DNA of 64,000 bases. It comes from an uncultured Pelagibacteraceae bacterium. Lineage in GTDB: Bacteria; Pseudomonadota; Alphaproteobacteria; Pelagibacterales; Pelagibacteraceae. How positions within the stretch are numbered: the first letter of the stretch is position 1; each line of letters starts with the position of its first letter. The translations under genes were made by a program, and so were the position numbers. The stretch lies in contig CACMDB010000002.1 in the NCBI GenBank assembly GCA_902612325.1, forward strand, positions 62,001 through 126,000, written 5' to 3'. Below the pieces are notes generated by a model, which saw nothing but the letters and a program-made list of their open reading frames with translations, had not been told where the DNA came from and did no database searches. Below, one piece after another: positions 19,227 through 27,568 of this stretch.

Positions 19227-20328
19227 TGTAAACCAACAAGACCTACAGCAAGCATTAAATTATTGTCAAGGAGTCATAGAAAAACGAAGTACACTTCCAA
19301 TATTGTCAAATATATTACTCGATGCACAAAATTCAAAACTCACTATAACAGCGACAGATTTAGACTTAATATTTATTAATCAAATAAATAACGTCGAAGT
19401 CATAGAGGAAGGAAAAACAACCACTACGTCGTCTACTATGTATGATATTGTTAGAAAACTCTCATCAGGAAAAAAAATAAATTTAACTTTAACAGACAAT
19501 AGCAAACTTCATCTAGAATCAGAAAAATCTATTTTTAATTTAAATTGTATGTCCGCTTCGGAATTTCCTTTAACAGATGAAAATTTTAATGAGAATGAAT
19601 TTAGCCTTAAATCAAAAGACCTATTAAAGTTGCTAAATAAATGTAAATTTTCTGTGTCAAATGATGAGACCAGACATTATTTAAGTGGAATTTATTTTCA
19701 TCAAACAGAGGTTGAGGATAAGAATTATTTAACTGCAGTATCAACTGATAGTCATCGTATGTCCATTTCTAAACTCAGATTAAATGAAAAAAAAATTTTT
19801 GAACCGATTATATTACCTAAAAAGACTATTTTTCAATTAAGTTCATTATTAGAAAATTATGATGGTGAAGTAAAAATTTCAAATATGAAATCTAAGATAA
19901 AATTTGAATTAAATAATAGTATTTTAATTTCTAAGTTAATAGATGGAAAATTTCCTAATTACATTCAAGTAATTCCAAAAAATAATCAAAAAAAATTAGA
20001 AATTGACCTTAAAATTTTTCAAAGTTCGGTAGATAGAGTAGCCTCAGTATCGCTTGATAAAAAAGATGGTGTAAAATTTAGCTTAAGTAAAGATAAACTA
20101 GATTTGTCTGTAAATAATACCAACAGCGGTGATGGAAAAGAATCCCTTGTAGTGAAATTTGATCATGATTTAGAAATTAGTTTTAATTCTAAATATCTGA
20201 TAGATGTTGCTTCACAATTAGATGGAAATAATATTGAGATGTTTCTAAATGATTCAGGTTCACCTGCGCTAATCAAAGATCCTGGTGATTTCGATAGTAT
20301 TTTTGTAGTTATGCCTATGAAAGGTTAA
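19216..20328 (+). CDS. dnaN: DNA polymerase III sliding clamp, beta subunit
   Basis: The dimeric beta clamp encircles DNA and tethers the replicative polymerase. The 370-residue product starts MKFNVNQQDLQQAL and has RSTLPILSNILLDA, STDSHRMSISKL and the C-terminal PALIKDPGDFDSIFVVMPMKG, which lines the partner-binding pocket. It begins inside the end of dnaA. RecF, which often follows, is absent; the next gene is on the other strand and shares four bases (TTAA) with the dnaN stop. Confidence 0.97.
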   Translation: MKFNVNQQDLQQALNYCQGVIEKRSTLPILSNILLDAQNSKLTITATDLDLIFINQINNVEVIEEGKTTTTSSTMYDIVRKLSSGKKINLTLTDNSKLHLESEKSIFNLNCMSASEFPLTDENFNENEFSLKSKDLLKLLNKCKFSVSNDETRHYLSGIYFHQTEVEDKNYLTAVSTDSHRMSISKLRLNEKKIFEPIILPKKTIFQLSSLLENYDGEVKISNMKSKIKFELNNSILISKLIDGKFPNYIQVIPKNNQKKLEIDLKIFQSSVDRVASVSLDKKDGVKFSLSKDKLDLSVNNTNSGDGKESLVVKFDHDLEISFNSKYLIDVASQLDGNNIEMFLNDSGSPALIKDPGDFDSIFVVMPMKG

Positions 20329-21026
20329 TTTAGCAATTTAAGTTCAGAATATATAGTTTTCTCTAAAATCCCTAAAAATTCTTCCTTGGAATAATCAGGT
20401 TTGATAGGTTCCAAAATTGAAATTGTAATTGTTTTGTTGATATCTTTTTTTCCTTTTTTTGGCCAGACGTAACCAGAATTAATAGCAACCGGTTGGCATT
20501 TTATTTTCAATTCTTCATAAATCCTTGATGCACCTTTTTTAAATGGAGGTTGTTCGTGGGGTAATACTCGAGTTCCTTGAGGAAAAATTATTATTGGTCG
20601 ATTTGTATTTGCAATTATTTTAGAAATATCTTCAAAAAAATTGATGTTTTCTTTCGATACCTTATTTCTTTTGATAGAAATTGATCCTATTTTTTTTAAG
20701 TACCAGCCAAAAATAGGTATCATAAGTAATTCTTTTTTTAAGATAAATACAGGAGAATTAAAAATCGTTTGTAGGAAAAAAGTTTCAAACATAGATTGAT
20801 GAGAGGAAGCAATAAAAAATTTTTCATTTTTAATTAAATTTTCTTTACCTTTGACAATGATTTTTGTAGACAAGAAAATTTTTAAACAAATAGCAGCCCA
20901 ATAACCCATTAATTTCCCACCAAAAAGTGTAAATTTTTGTGGTAAGATTAACGCTGGCAGAAAAATAATTGAAATTAAAATTATTCCTGAAAAAAAGAAA
21001 ATTGAAAATAGAAAGTTTCTTATCAT
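20325..21026 (-). CDS. plsC: 1-acyl-sn-glycerol-3-phosphate acyltransferase
   Basis: PlsC makes phosphatidic acid from lysophosphatidic acid at the inner membrane. The 233-residue protein begins with a hydrophobic segment (residues 5-33). It has the acyltransferase motif SSHQSMFETFF, a variant of HXXXXD with Glu in the last place that I recall from alphaproteobacterial homologues, and the FPQGTRV motif. It lies 13 bases downstream of lysA and may be in the same leftward unit. Confidence 0.9.
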   Translation of the reverse strand: MIRNFLFSIFFFSGIILISIIFLPALILPQKFTLFGGKLMGYWAAICLKIFLSTKIIVKGKENLIKNEKFFIASSHQSMFETFFLQTIFNSPVFILKKELLMIPIFGWYLKKIGSISIKRNKVSKENINFFEDISKIIANTNRPIIIFPQGTRVLPHEQPPFKKGASRIYEELKIKCQPVAINSGYVWPKKGKKDINKTITISILEPIKPDYSKEEFLGILEKTIYSELKLLN

Positions 21027-21039
21027 TAATTATCAAAAG

Positions 21040-22251
21040 CTAAATTATCTCATGGTGCTTTTGTCTTTTTTTAACTACTCTTATTTTAGATCCATTAATT
21101 AATATTTCTATAGGTTTAGGTCTAAGATTATAATTAGAACTGAGTGATATACCATAGGCACCCACATCGCAAATTGCGATAAAATCTTTCTCTTTTAGTT
21201 CTTGAAAATTTTTTATGGACGTAAACTTATCAGTGCTTTCACAAATTGGGCCAACAAATTCATAAATTTTCTTTGATTTTTTACCTCTTTTTAACAAAGG
21301 TAAGATGCGATGTGCTGCACCATAAAGTGCGGGTCTCATTAAATCATTCATAGCAGCATCTAGAATAACAAAATTTTTTTTATAACTCTCTTTTATGTAA
21401 ATTACTTTTGATATTAAAACTCCTGTATTGCCAATTATTGATCTACCTGGCTCAAATATAATCTGAGATTTTTTATTTTTTAAAAATTTTTTAATTGCTG
21501 AATGATATTTTTTATAATTTAGTTTTTTATCATTATTGTATGGGATGCCCATACCTCCCCCAAGGTCAATAAAATCAAATTTATATTGGGTTTTTTTGAT
21601 GATTTTATCTAATATTCTTAACATTTTTTCATAGGGTTTATGATCTAAAATTTGACTTCCAATATGAACACTTAAACATTTTAAATTAATATTTTCAGAA
21701 TTCTTACAATATCTTACAAGTTCAAAAAATGTTTTATCATTAACTCCAAATTTATTATCTTTTTTACCTGTCGATATTTGGCTCAAAGTTTTCGCATCAG
21801 TATTTGGGTTTAATCTAATACCAATATTAACTTGTTTTTTTTTTATTTTAGCAATTTTATCAATTTCTATGATTTCGCTTTTGGACTCTGAATTTATTAA
21901 TAAAATATTTTTATCAATTGCAAAATTGATTTCTTTGGAAGTCTTACCAACTCCTGAAAAAACAATCTTCTTTGGACTAATTCCAGCCTTAAGAGCTAAC
22001 ATTAATTCACCCATTGATACAACATCTGCCCCAAGTCCAAATTTTTTTATTTCTTTTATTAAATTTAAGTTAGTATTTGATTTAATAGCAAAACAAATTA
22101 ATGGTGATATGGATTTAAAATTTTTTTTAAAATCGTCTATATTTTCTCTAAGTTGTTTATACGAGTAGCAATATGCAGGTGTTCCATATTTTTTAGCAAT
22201 ATTTTGCAGGATTGTATTTTCAATCTTAAGTTTACTATTTAAAAATCTCAT
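21040..22251 (-). CDS. lysA: Diaminopimelate decarboxylase
   Basis: LysA makes L-lysine from meso-diaminopimelate with pyridoxal phosphate. The 403-residue fold III enzyme has the PLP lysine at Lys57 (CFAIKSN), the Gly-rich phosphate-binding site LGGGMGIPY, EPGRSIIGNTG and the GPICESTDKF segment carrying the second-subunit Cys. Its ATG overlaps the stop of the small lipoprotein gene (TAATG). The argH-lptM-lysA order is typical of Proteobacteria. Confidence 0.96.
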   Translation of the reverse strand: MRFLNSKLKIENTILQNIAKKYGTPAYCYSYKQLRENIDDFKKNFKSISPLICFAIKSNTNLNLIKEIKKFGLGADVVSMGELMLALKAGISPKKIVFSGVGKTSKEINFAIDKNILLINSESKSEIIEIDKIAKIKKKQVNIGIRLNPNTDAKTLSQISTGKKDNKFGVNDKTFFELVRYCKNSENINLKCLSVHIGSQILDHKPYEKMLRILDKIIKKTQYKFDFIDLGGGMGIPYNNDKKLNYKKYHSAIKKFLKNKKSQIIFEPGRSIIGNTGVLISKVIYIKESYKKNFVILDAAMNDLMRPALYGAAHRILPLLKRGKKSKKIYEFVGPICESTDKFTSIKNFQELKEKDFIAICDVGAYGISLSSNYNLRPKPIEILINGSKIRVVKKRQKHHEII

Positions 22252-22382
22252 TAAGCTTTATTTAGAAAGTAGCTTGGTATTTTTGAATTACTTCGAGATT
22301 CTTTATAGACTGGGTCTCCTTTTTTTCCACAAGCGATCAATGTAGAAAATACAATTATTGCTAAAATAATCTTTTTTTTCAT
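22251..22382 (-). CDS. lptM: Small lipoprotein, LptM (YifL)-like, 43 residues
   Basis: This short gene encodes a lipoprotein signal peptide, MKKKIILAIIVFSTLIAC, with lipobox LIAC at residues 15-18. GKKGDPVYK follows the lipidated Cys, like the CGQKGPLYLP start of E. coli LptM. LptM assists assembly of the LPS translocon LptDE in E. coli. The remainder is short and polar. It overlaps argH by four bases (ATGA) and lysA by one (TAATG). Position and lipobox-GKKGDP make the call; function is by analogy. Confidence 0.75.
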   Translation of the reverse strand: MKKKIILAIIVFSTLIACGKKGDPVYKESRSNSKIPSYFLNKA

Positions 22383-23770
22383 TTTTTTCTTTTATATTTC
22401 AATATCATTTTTTTAATATTATCAAAAGATGTTCCACCATATGATTTCTTAGAATTTACAGAATTCTTTAAATCAAACACTTTTAATACATCATTTGATA
22501 GTTTTGGTTCAATTTTTTTAAGTTCAGCCAGCGTTAATTGATCGAGATTTTTTTTCTTTTTTTCAGCAAAGTTCACAATATTAGCAGTCACTTTGTATGC
22601 TTTTCTAAATGGCATTGAGTGATTTTTTACGAGATAATCTGCAAGATCAGTTGCAGTCAAATATCCTGTGTTGGCTAATTCTATCATTTGTTTTTTATTT
22701 GGTGTAAAATTTTTAAGAATCTCATCAAGTATTTTTAAACAATTTTGTAGTGTATCATTAGATTTAAAAACAATTTCCTTATCGTCTTGAAGATCTTTGT
22801 AGTAAGATAAAGGTAAACTTTTTAAAACTGTAAGCATAGAAAACAAATTACCATAAATAATTCCAGACTTTCCTCGTAAAAATTCCAGTAAATCTGGATT
22901 TTTTTTTTGTGGCATTATCGAAGAACCAGTTACAACTTTATCTGATAAATTTATTAACTTGAAAGCATCAGAGTTCCATATGATAAGTTCCTCAGCTATT
23001 CTAGAAATATGCATGGCACAGACTGAGATAGAGTAAAGAAAATCTAGCACAAAATCCCTGTCAGAAATTGTATCTATTGAGTTATTAGTTGGTTTTGTAA
23101 ATCCAAGTTTTTTTGTAGTGTAATTTCTATCAATATTAAAAGAGGTTCCAGTTAAAGCAGCGACACCTAAAGGATTTTCATTTAAACTATCTAGATTATT
23201 TATGAATCTCTTTTTATCTCTTTTAAACATTTCAACATAAGCCATCAAATAGTGGCCAAATGAAACTGGCTGAGCATTTTTTAAATGAGTAAATCCAGGC
23301 ATAAGAGTATATATATTTTTTTCTGCTGCTTTTATTACACTTTTAATAATATTATCTAATAGAACACTAATTTCTTTGGTTGATGATTTCATCCAAATTT
23401 TCAAGTCTGTGATCACTTGATCATTTCTTGATCGTGCTGTGTGAATAAAACCCGCATCTTCACCAATTATTTCGAAAAGTCTTTTTTCAATATTTATATG
23501 AATATCCTCGTACTTTTTATTAAATTCAAATTTTTTGTTCGTTATTTCTTTTTTGATTTTGTTTAAACCATAAACAATCTTATTCTTTATTTTAAAAGTG
23601 ATAATTTTTTGTTTAAATAACATTTCAGCATGTGCAATTGATCCAATTATATCCTCTTTATATAGTCTCTTATCAACATCTATAGAACTTCCCACTTTTT
23701 GAAAAATTGATGAAGTGTTTTTTTTTATTCTATTGCCCCATATTGCCTGGTTGTTTTTATTTTTCGACAT
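22379..23770 (-). CDS. argH: Argininosuccinate lyase
   Basis: ArgH splits argininosuccinate to arginine and fumarate, the last step of arginine synthesis. The 463-residue fumarase-superfamily protein has TARSRNDQVITDLKIW, PGFTHLKNAQPVSFGHYL and the superfamily signature GSSIMPQKKNPD, which contains the catalytic Ser loop. It is divergent from the tlpA-like gene with 24 bases between starts. It heads the leftward argH-lptM-lysA-plsC run. Confidence 0.97.
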   Translation of the reverse strand: MSKNKNNQAIWGNRIKKNTSSIFQKVGSSIDVDKRLYKEDIIGSIAHAEMLFKQKIITFKIKNKIVYGLNKIKKEITNKKFEFNKKYEDIHINIEKRLFEIIGEDAGFIHTARSRNDQVITDLKIWMKSSTKEISVLLDNIIKSVIKAAEKNIYTLMPGFTHLKNAQPVSFGHYLMAYVEMFKRDKKRFINNLDSLNENPLGVAALTGTSFNIDRNYTTKKLGFTKPTNNSIDTISDRDFVLDFLYSISVCAMHISRIAEELIIWNSDAFKLINLSDKVVTGSSIMPQKKNPDLLEFLRGKSGIIYGNLFSMLTVLKSLPLSYYKDLQDDKEIVFKSNDTLQNCLKILDEILKNFTPNKKQMIELANTGYLTATDLADYLVKNHSMPFRKAYKVTANIVNFAEKKKKNLDQLTLAELKKIEPKLSNDVLKVFDLKNSVNSKKSYGGTSFDNIKKMILKYKRKK

Positions 23771-23794
23771 GATAATTAATTATACCTATTTAAC

Positions 23795-24304
23795 ATGAGA
23801 TTTTTAATATTATTTGCTTTTTTAATATCTAATTGTGTTGCAGCAGAAATTAAAGATATAAAAAATCTTGTTATCAATAAAGAGCTTAAAAAATATGATG
23901 GATTAACGTTTTTAGATGATCAGAGTAATGAAATTCAACTTAATCAATTTGTAGGCAATTTGGTTTTACTCAATTTTTGGGCAACTTGGTGTGCCCCATG
24001 TAAAGAGGAAATGCCATCTCTTGATCAATTGCAATCTCAAAAAAATTTAAACAATTTAAAAATATTTCCGATTAATGTTGGTCAGGATAATTTAGAAAAA
24101 GCCTCTAAATTTTTTGAGGATTTAGGTATAGACAATCTTAAGATATATTTCGACTCACCAATTACCTTAGCAAAAAAGTTTGGACTAAGAGGAGTGCCCA
24201 CCACAATTTTGATAAACAAGGATGGATATGAGTTTGCAAGAATTGTTGGGTCAATAGATTTTAAGGAAAAAAATTTTGTTGAATGGTTGGCTAGTTACAA
24301 CTAA
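23795..24304 (+). CDS. tlpA: TlpA/ResA-like periplasmic thiol-disulfide oxidoreductase
   Basis: This is a secreted or membrane-anchored thioredoxin-fold protein. An N-terminal signal sequence (MRFLILFAFLISNCVAAE) is followed by the redox motif FWATWCAPCKEEMPSL and the cis-Pro region GLRGVPTTILINKDG. TlpA-type proteins reduce periplasmic thiols, often for cytochrome c or oxidase maturation. Divergence from argH is a common alphaproteobacterial arrangement. Its stop overlaps that of the convergent HIG1-like gene by four bases (CTAA). Confidence 0.88.
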   Translation: MRFLILFAFLISNCVAAEIKDIKNLVINKELKKYDGLTFLDDQSNEIQLNQFVGNLVLLNFWATWCAPCKEEMPSLDQLQSQKNLNNLKIFPINVGQDNLEKASKFFEDLGIDNLKIYFDSPITLAKKFGLRGVPTTILINKDGYEFARIVGSIDFKEKNFVEWLASYN

Positions 24305-24504
24305 TTTTTGAAAAAATATGCAAAACCAACCAAAGCAATTATTGCAATAAATTGAAGCAAAACTCTTAACTGCATTAATTTATTTGAATATTTTTTGCTG
24401 GTTTCACCACCTTTAAATAAAGTTCCGATACCAAGTATTAAAACAATCCCAACCGCCATTAACAAAATTATAGATAATATTTTAACTACTATTCCAGATA
24501 ACAT
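24301..24504 (-). CDS. HIG1-domain twin-transmembrane protein
   Basis: The 67-residue product has two membrane segments (about 4-24 and 45-64) joined by a polar loop, FKGGETSKKYSNKLMQLRVLLQ. That loop matches the HIG1 domain pattern; HIG1 proteins associate with respiratory complexes in mitochondria, while bacterial roles are little known. I chose the ATG at 24504. A longer frame to 24621 would add 39 residues unlike the family and would overlap the divergent esterase gene. Confidence 0.72.
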   Translation of the reverse strand: MLSGIVVKILSIILLMAVGIVLILGIGTLFKGGETSKKYSNKLMQLRVLLQFIAIIALVGFAYFFKN

Positions 24505-24553
24505 GAAGGTATTGTAGGGTGTTTTTAAAATAAAAAAACATAATTCACACACT

Positions 24554-25213
24554 ATGACATTTTGCCTAGATTCAGTAATGGTCAAACCAGAGACTAATAA
24601 AAAGATTAAAAATGCTATCATCTTACTTCATGGTTATGGTGGTGATGGCAAAGATATTAGTATGCTCTCACTGAACTGGAAAAGACATTTACCTAATACT
24701 ATTTTTATTTGTCCTAATGGTCATGAACCATGCAGTATAAACCCAAATGGATATCAGTGGTTTGATTTAAGCAAAAATGATCCAGAGTATATTTTGGATC
24801 AATCTATAAAGGCTGAAAAAAAGTTATCAAAATTTATTGATGAAATTAAAAATGAATTTAATTTTGAAAATAAACAAATTTGTTTATCTGGTTTTAGCCA
24901 AGGCTGCATGATGTCAATAAACTTAGGACTTACTTCTGAAGAACCTTTTAATTGTGTTGTGGGTTTTTCTGGAAAAATTATTGATGAAAAGGATTTGAAA
25001 TTGAGAAAAAAAAACTCATCAAGTATTTTGTTAATACATGGTGATTCTGATCAAGTTGTATCGCCAAATTTTATGTTAGAGGCAAAAGATTTTTTTATGA
25101 GAAATAACATAGACATTGAGACGCATCTCATAAAAAATTGTGACCATCATATTCCTATAAATGCTTCAAGTATTGCATTGAATTATATCTTAAAAAAATT
25201 TAATAATTCCTAA
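24554..25213 (+). CDS. Phospholipase/carboxylesterase family hydrolase
   Basis: The 219-residue alpha/beta hydrolase has the oxyanion region LLHGYGGDG, the nucleophile elbow GFSQG, a catalytic Asp in HGDSDQVV and a His in CDHHIP. These match the carboxylesterase YpfH/acyl-protein thioesterase family. No signal peptide is seen, so it is cytosolic. The natural substrate is unknown. It is followed by the HNH gene 37 bases on. An in-frame ATG at 24578 is an alternative start. Confidence 0.85.
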   Translation: MTFCLDSVMVKPETNKKIKNAIILLHGYGGDGKDISMLSLNWKRHLPNTIFICPNGHEPCSINPNGYQWFDLSKNDPEYILDQSIKAEKKLSKFIDEIKNEFNFENKQICLSGFSQGCMMSINLGLTSEEPFNCVVGFSGKIIDEKDLKLRKKNSSSILLIHGDSDQVVSPNFMLEAKDFFMRNNIDIETHLIKNCDHHIPINASSIALNYILKKFNNS

Positions 25214-25250
25214 ATATTGAAAAAAATTTTTATTTAAGTTAAAATTTGAT

Positions 25251-25820
25251 ATGAATAATTTTATTGATCAAGATGTTTCACTAGAAAAATGTCCTGCACT
25301 AGTTTTAAACGCTGATTATAGACCATTGAGCTACTATCCTCTATCACTATGGTCATGGCAGGATACTGTTAAATCAGTTTTTTTAGATCGTGTAATTATA
25401 GTAAGTAATTACGATCGTGTAGTAAGAAGTCCTTCATTTAATATGCAATTGCCTAGTGTAATTGCTCTAAAAGATTATATTGTTCCTCAATCTAAACCAA
25501 GTTTTACAAGATTTAATGTTTTTCTGAGAGATAAATTTTCCTGCCAGTATTGTGGCAGCAACGAGGAATTAACTTTTGATCATTTATTGCCTAGATCAAA
25601 AGGTGGAGAAACTAATTGGGATAACGTCGTTACAGCATGTTCTGCTTGTAACGTTAAAAAAGGAGGCAAACTATTAAAATTATCGGGCATGAAACTGGCC
25701 CAACATCCTTATCAACCTTCAACAGAAGATTTACATCGTAATGGAAAAAATTTTCCCCCTAATTATTTACATAAAAGCTGGATGGATTATTTATATTGGG
25801 ATGTTGAATTAGAAGCTTAA
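25251..25820 (+). CDS. HNH endonuclease domain protein
   Basis: The 189-residue protein contains a C-terminal-half HNH domain: CQYCG (first zinc pair), the catalytic LTFDHLLPRSKGGETNWDNVV segment and CSACN (second pair). The N-terminal part (ALVLNADYRPLSYYPLSLWSWQDTV) is typical of a widespread stand-alone bacterial HNH family of unknown role. It is not near any restriction or phage gene, so a housekeeping role is more likely than a mobile one. Confidence 0.85.
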   Translation: MNNFIDQDVSLEKCPALVLNADYRPLSYYPLSLWSWQDTVKSVFLDRVIIVSNYDRVVRSPSFNMQLPSVIALKDYIVPQSKPSFTRFNVFLRDKFSCQYCGSNEELTFDHLLPRSKGGETNWDNVVTACSACNVKKGGKLLKLSGMKLAQHPYQPSTEDLHRNGKNFPPNYLHKSWMDYLYWDVELEA

Positions 25821-25823
25821 GTT

Positions 25824-26354
25824 TTATACTTTTTCTGATATTCGAATTGCAATTTTTGAACCTGTTTTTATTATTTTATCCATAATTGAGTAAATGCCTT
25901 TTTTGGTAGCTCCTTTTTCATAAGCAATATCCTTATGATGAAGCTCATCTTCTCTGAATTTTATAATTTTCTTTTTTAGATTTTTTTCTTCTGGACCAAG
26001 TTGATTTATTTGATCTTGGTAATGTTTATCTATTACTTCTTCAACGGAGGCAGTACATAGCATAGCTGCTTTTTTCCCAAGAATAGTAGACCCAAAACCT
26101 AAACCTACACCTAGTAGATCCCACAATGGCAAAAATTTTGTTGGCTCAATATTTCTTTTTTTTATTTCGTTTTCAAAAAATTGACAATGTTCAATTTCAT
26201 GTTCTTTCATATCCTCAATTATTTTTTTCAAATTGTCATTTTTAACAATTGTATTTAAAGCTAATAACTGACCTTCATAAATTTTGACAGCACCCCTCTC
26301 CCCTGCATGGTCAACTCTAATAAATTCTTCAACTATTTTATCAGTTTTTTTCAT
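25824..26354 (-). CDS. coq7: Coq7-family 5-demethoxyubiquinol hydroxylase
   Basis: Coq7 is a di-iron monooxygenase that hydroxylates demethoxyubiquinol in ubiquinone synthesis. The 176-residue protein has duplicated Glu/His ligand motifs: RVDHAGERGAVKIYEGQ, KEHEIEHCQFF, TASVEEVIDKHY and REDELHHKDIA. It supplements ubiE and ubiB elsewhere in the window. Its start overlaps the dsbB stop by 14 bases, so it is the last gene of the yqaA-dsbB-coq7 run. Confidence 0.94.
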   Translation of the reverse strand: MKKTDKIVEEFIRVDHAGERGAVKIYEGQLLALNTIVKNDNLKKIIEDMKEHEIEHCQFFENEIKKRNIEPTKFLPLWDLLGVGLGFGSTILGKKAAMLCTASVEEVIDKHYQDQINQLGPEEKNLKKKIIKFREDELHHKDIAYEKGATKKGIYSIMDKIIKTGSKIAIRISEKV

Positions 26355-26823
26355 ATTTAGTAAAAATTTTTGCTAGGGTTATAATAAATAATATACTTAT
26401 TACAATATTAATAGTAGTTAGTGATAATCCTAAAATCCTAAATGTCACATCTTTACAGCTTATAGTCTTTTCACTTAGTTGATTTAGTAATTCCTCTTTA
26501 CTTACGTTTTCAGAAAAGTTTTTTACACCACAAACAGTTGATTCTTTAAAAATGCCTTGTTCTATGCCGAAATGATACAATGAAATAAAAAAAGAAAAAG
26601 TAAAAGTTAGTATTAAAAGCAAAATAAAGAAATTTTCATTTTTCTTTATAATAAACATTAGAGATATCAAAATTATACTTAACCCATAAGGAATTCTCTC
26701 TATCAAACATAAATTACATGGTTGGTGGCCCAGAACATGCTCTATAAAATAAGCAGAAATCAAAGCTATTAGACTAAATAGAAAAATTATTCTCAAGTAA
26801 ATTTCAGTTTTAAGATTAAACAT
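26341..26823 (-). CDS. dsbB: DsbB-family disulfide bond formation protein
   Basis: DsbB passes electrons from DsbA to quinone. The 160-residue membrane protein has four hydrophobic segments. The first Cys pair is Cys36 and Cys39 (GHQPCNLCLIERIPYG); the second is formed by Cys98 and Cys123 in the periplasmic loop. The link to quinone metabolism fits its place next to coq7. It overlaps yqaA by eight bases. Confidence 0.88.
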   Translation of the reverse strand: MFNLKTEIYLRIIFLFSLIALISAYFIEHVLGHQPCNLCLIERIPYGLSIILISLMFIIKKNENFFILLLILTFTFSFFISLYHFGIEQGIFKESTVCGVKNFSENVSKEELLNQLSEKTISCKDVTFRILGLSLTTINIVISILFIITLAKIFTKYEKN

Positions 26824-27421
26824 GAGATTTAAAAATCAGATAAATTATTAAGCCAATAATAACAATTAATATTCCAATTATTGTAAACCATTTTGACCCA
26901 TGCTTATCCATATATTCATTAAATAAATCACCGAACTTATAAGAAAGGTATGATACGATGAAAAATCTTAATCCTCGGGAAATTAAACTTATCAAAACAA
27001 AGATTAAAAAATTAAATCCTATTAGGCCGCTTGCAATTGTAAAAACTTTATATGGAAGAGGAGTAAAACCAGCTAAAAAAAGTACTCCTAACCAAGCATA
27101 AAAACCATCACTATTAACTAAGTTTTCTTTAATTTTTGATAACTTATCCTCATAACCATAAAAACTCATAATGTGTGCTCCAAATTCAAAAAAGAACGCA
27201 CCAATTAAGTAACCAAGCATACCACCTAAAACTGAAAAAATTGTAGTTATAAGAAAGATTTTAATAAAATCATTTTTTTTTGATATTACCATTGGAATAA
27301 CCATTACATCTGGCGGAATAGGAAAAAATGAACTTTCAACAAAAGAGACTATTGCCAAATAATATTTAGAACTTTTGTGAGCTGCTAAATCTAAACATTT
27401 TTTGTAAAGACTTTTAAACAT
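26816..27421 (-). CDS. YqaA/DedA-family membrane protein
   Basis: The 201-residue protein has a VTT (DedA-like) domain: VESSFFPIPPDVMVIPMV near the start, then FLAGFTPLPYKVFTIASGLIG. About five membrane segments are visible. DedA relatives transport undecaprenyl phosphate or phospholipids in some bacteria; the YqaA branch has no firm function. It heads the leftward run with dsbB and coq7 and is divergent from tRNA-Leu. Confidence 0.82.
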   Translation of the reverse strand: MFKSLYKKCLDLAAHKSSKYYLAIVSFVESSFFPIPPDVMVIPMVISKKNDFIKIFLITTIFSVLGGMLGYLIGAFFFEFGAHIMSFYGYEDKLSKIKENLVNSDGFYAWLGVLFLAGFTPLPYKVFTIASGLIGFNFLIFVLISLISRGLRFFIVSYLSYKFGDLFNEYMDKHGSKWFTIIGILIVIIGLIIYLIFKSHV

Positions 27422-27479
27422 TTTTTGGTTTTAATATAATTTTAGTTCTTATACTATTTAATAAATTATTAAATAACTA

Positions 27480-27564
27480 GGGCGAATGGCGGAACTGGTA
27501 GACGCGCACGACTCAAAATCGTGTTTCGCAAGAAGTGAGAGTTCGATTCTCTCTTCGCCCACCA
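27480..27564 (+). tRNA. tRNA-Leu (anticodon CAA)
   Basis: The acceptor stem GGGCGAA pairs with TTCGCCC, with discriminator A and encoded CCA at 27562-27564. The anticodon stem CACGA/TCGTG holds the loop CTCAAAA with anticodon CAA at 27514-27516, reading UUG. The 85-base length with an extended variable arm and the GTTCGATTC T-loop fit a class II tRNA-Leu. The next gene's ATG is only four bases after the CCA. Confidence 0.96.
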
Positions 27565-27568
27565 AATT

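Noticed and set aside
24505-24621. Longer N-terminus for the HIG1-like protein
   Set aside because: The extra 39 residues do not fit the family and would overlap the start of the divergent esterase gene.
25251-25820. HNH nuclease as a homing or phage-defence element
   Set aside because: It is a complete stand-alone family member in a housekeeping neighbourhood, with no intron, repeats or methyltransferase.
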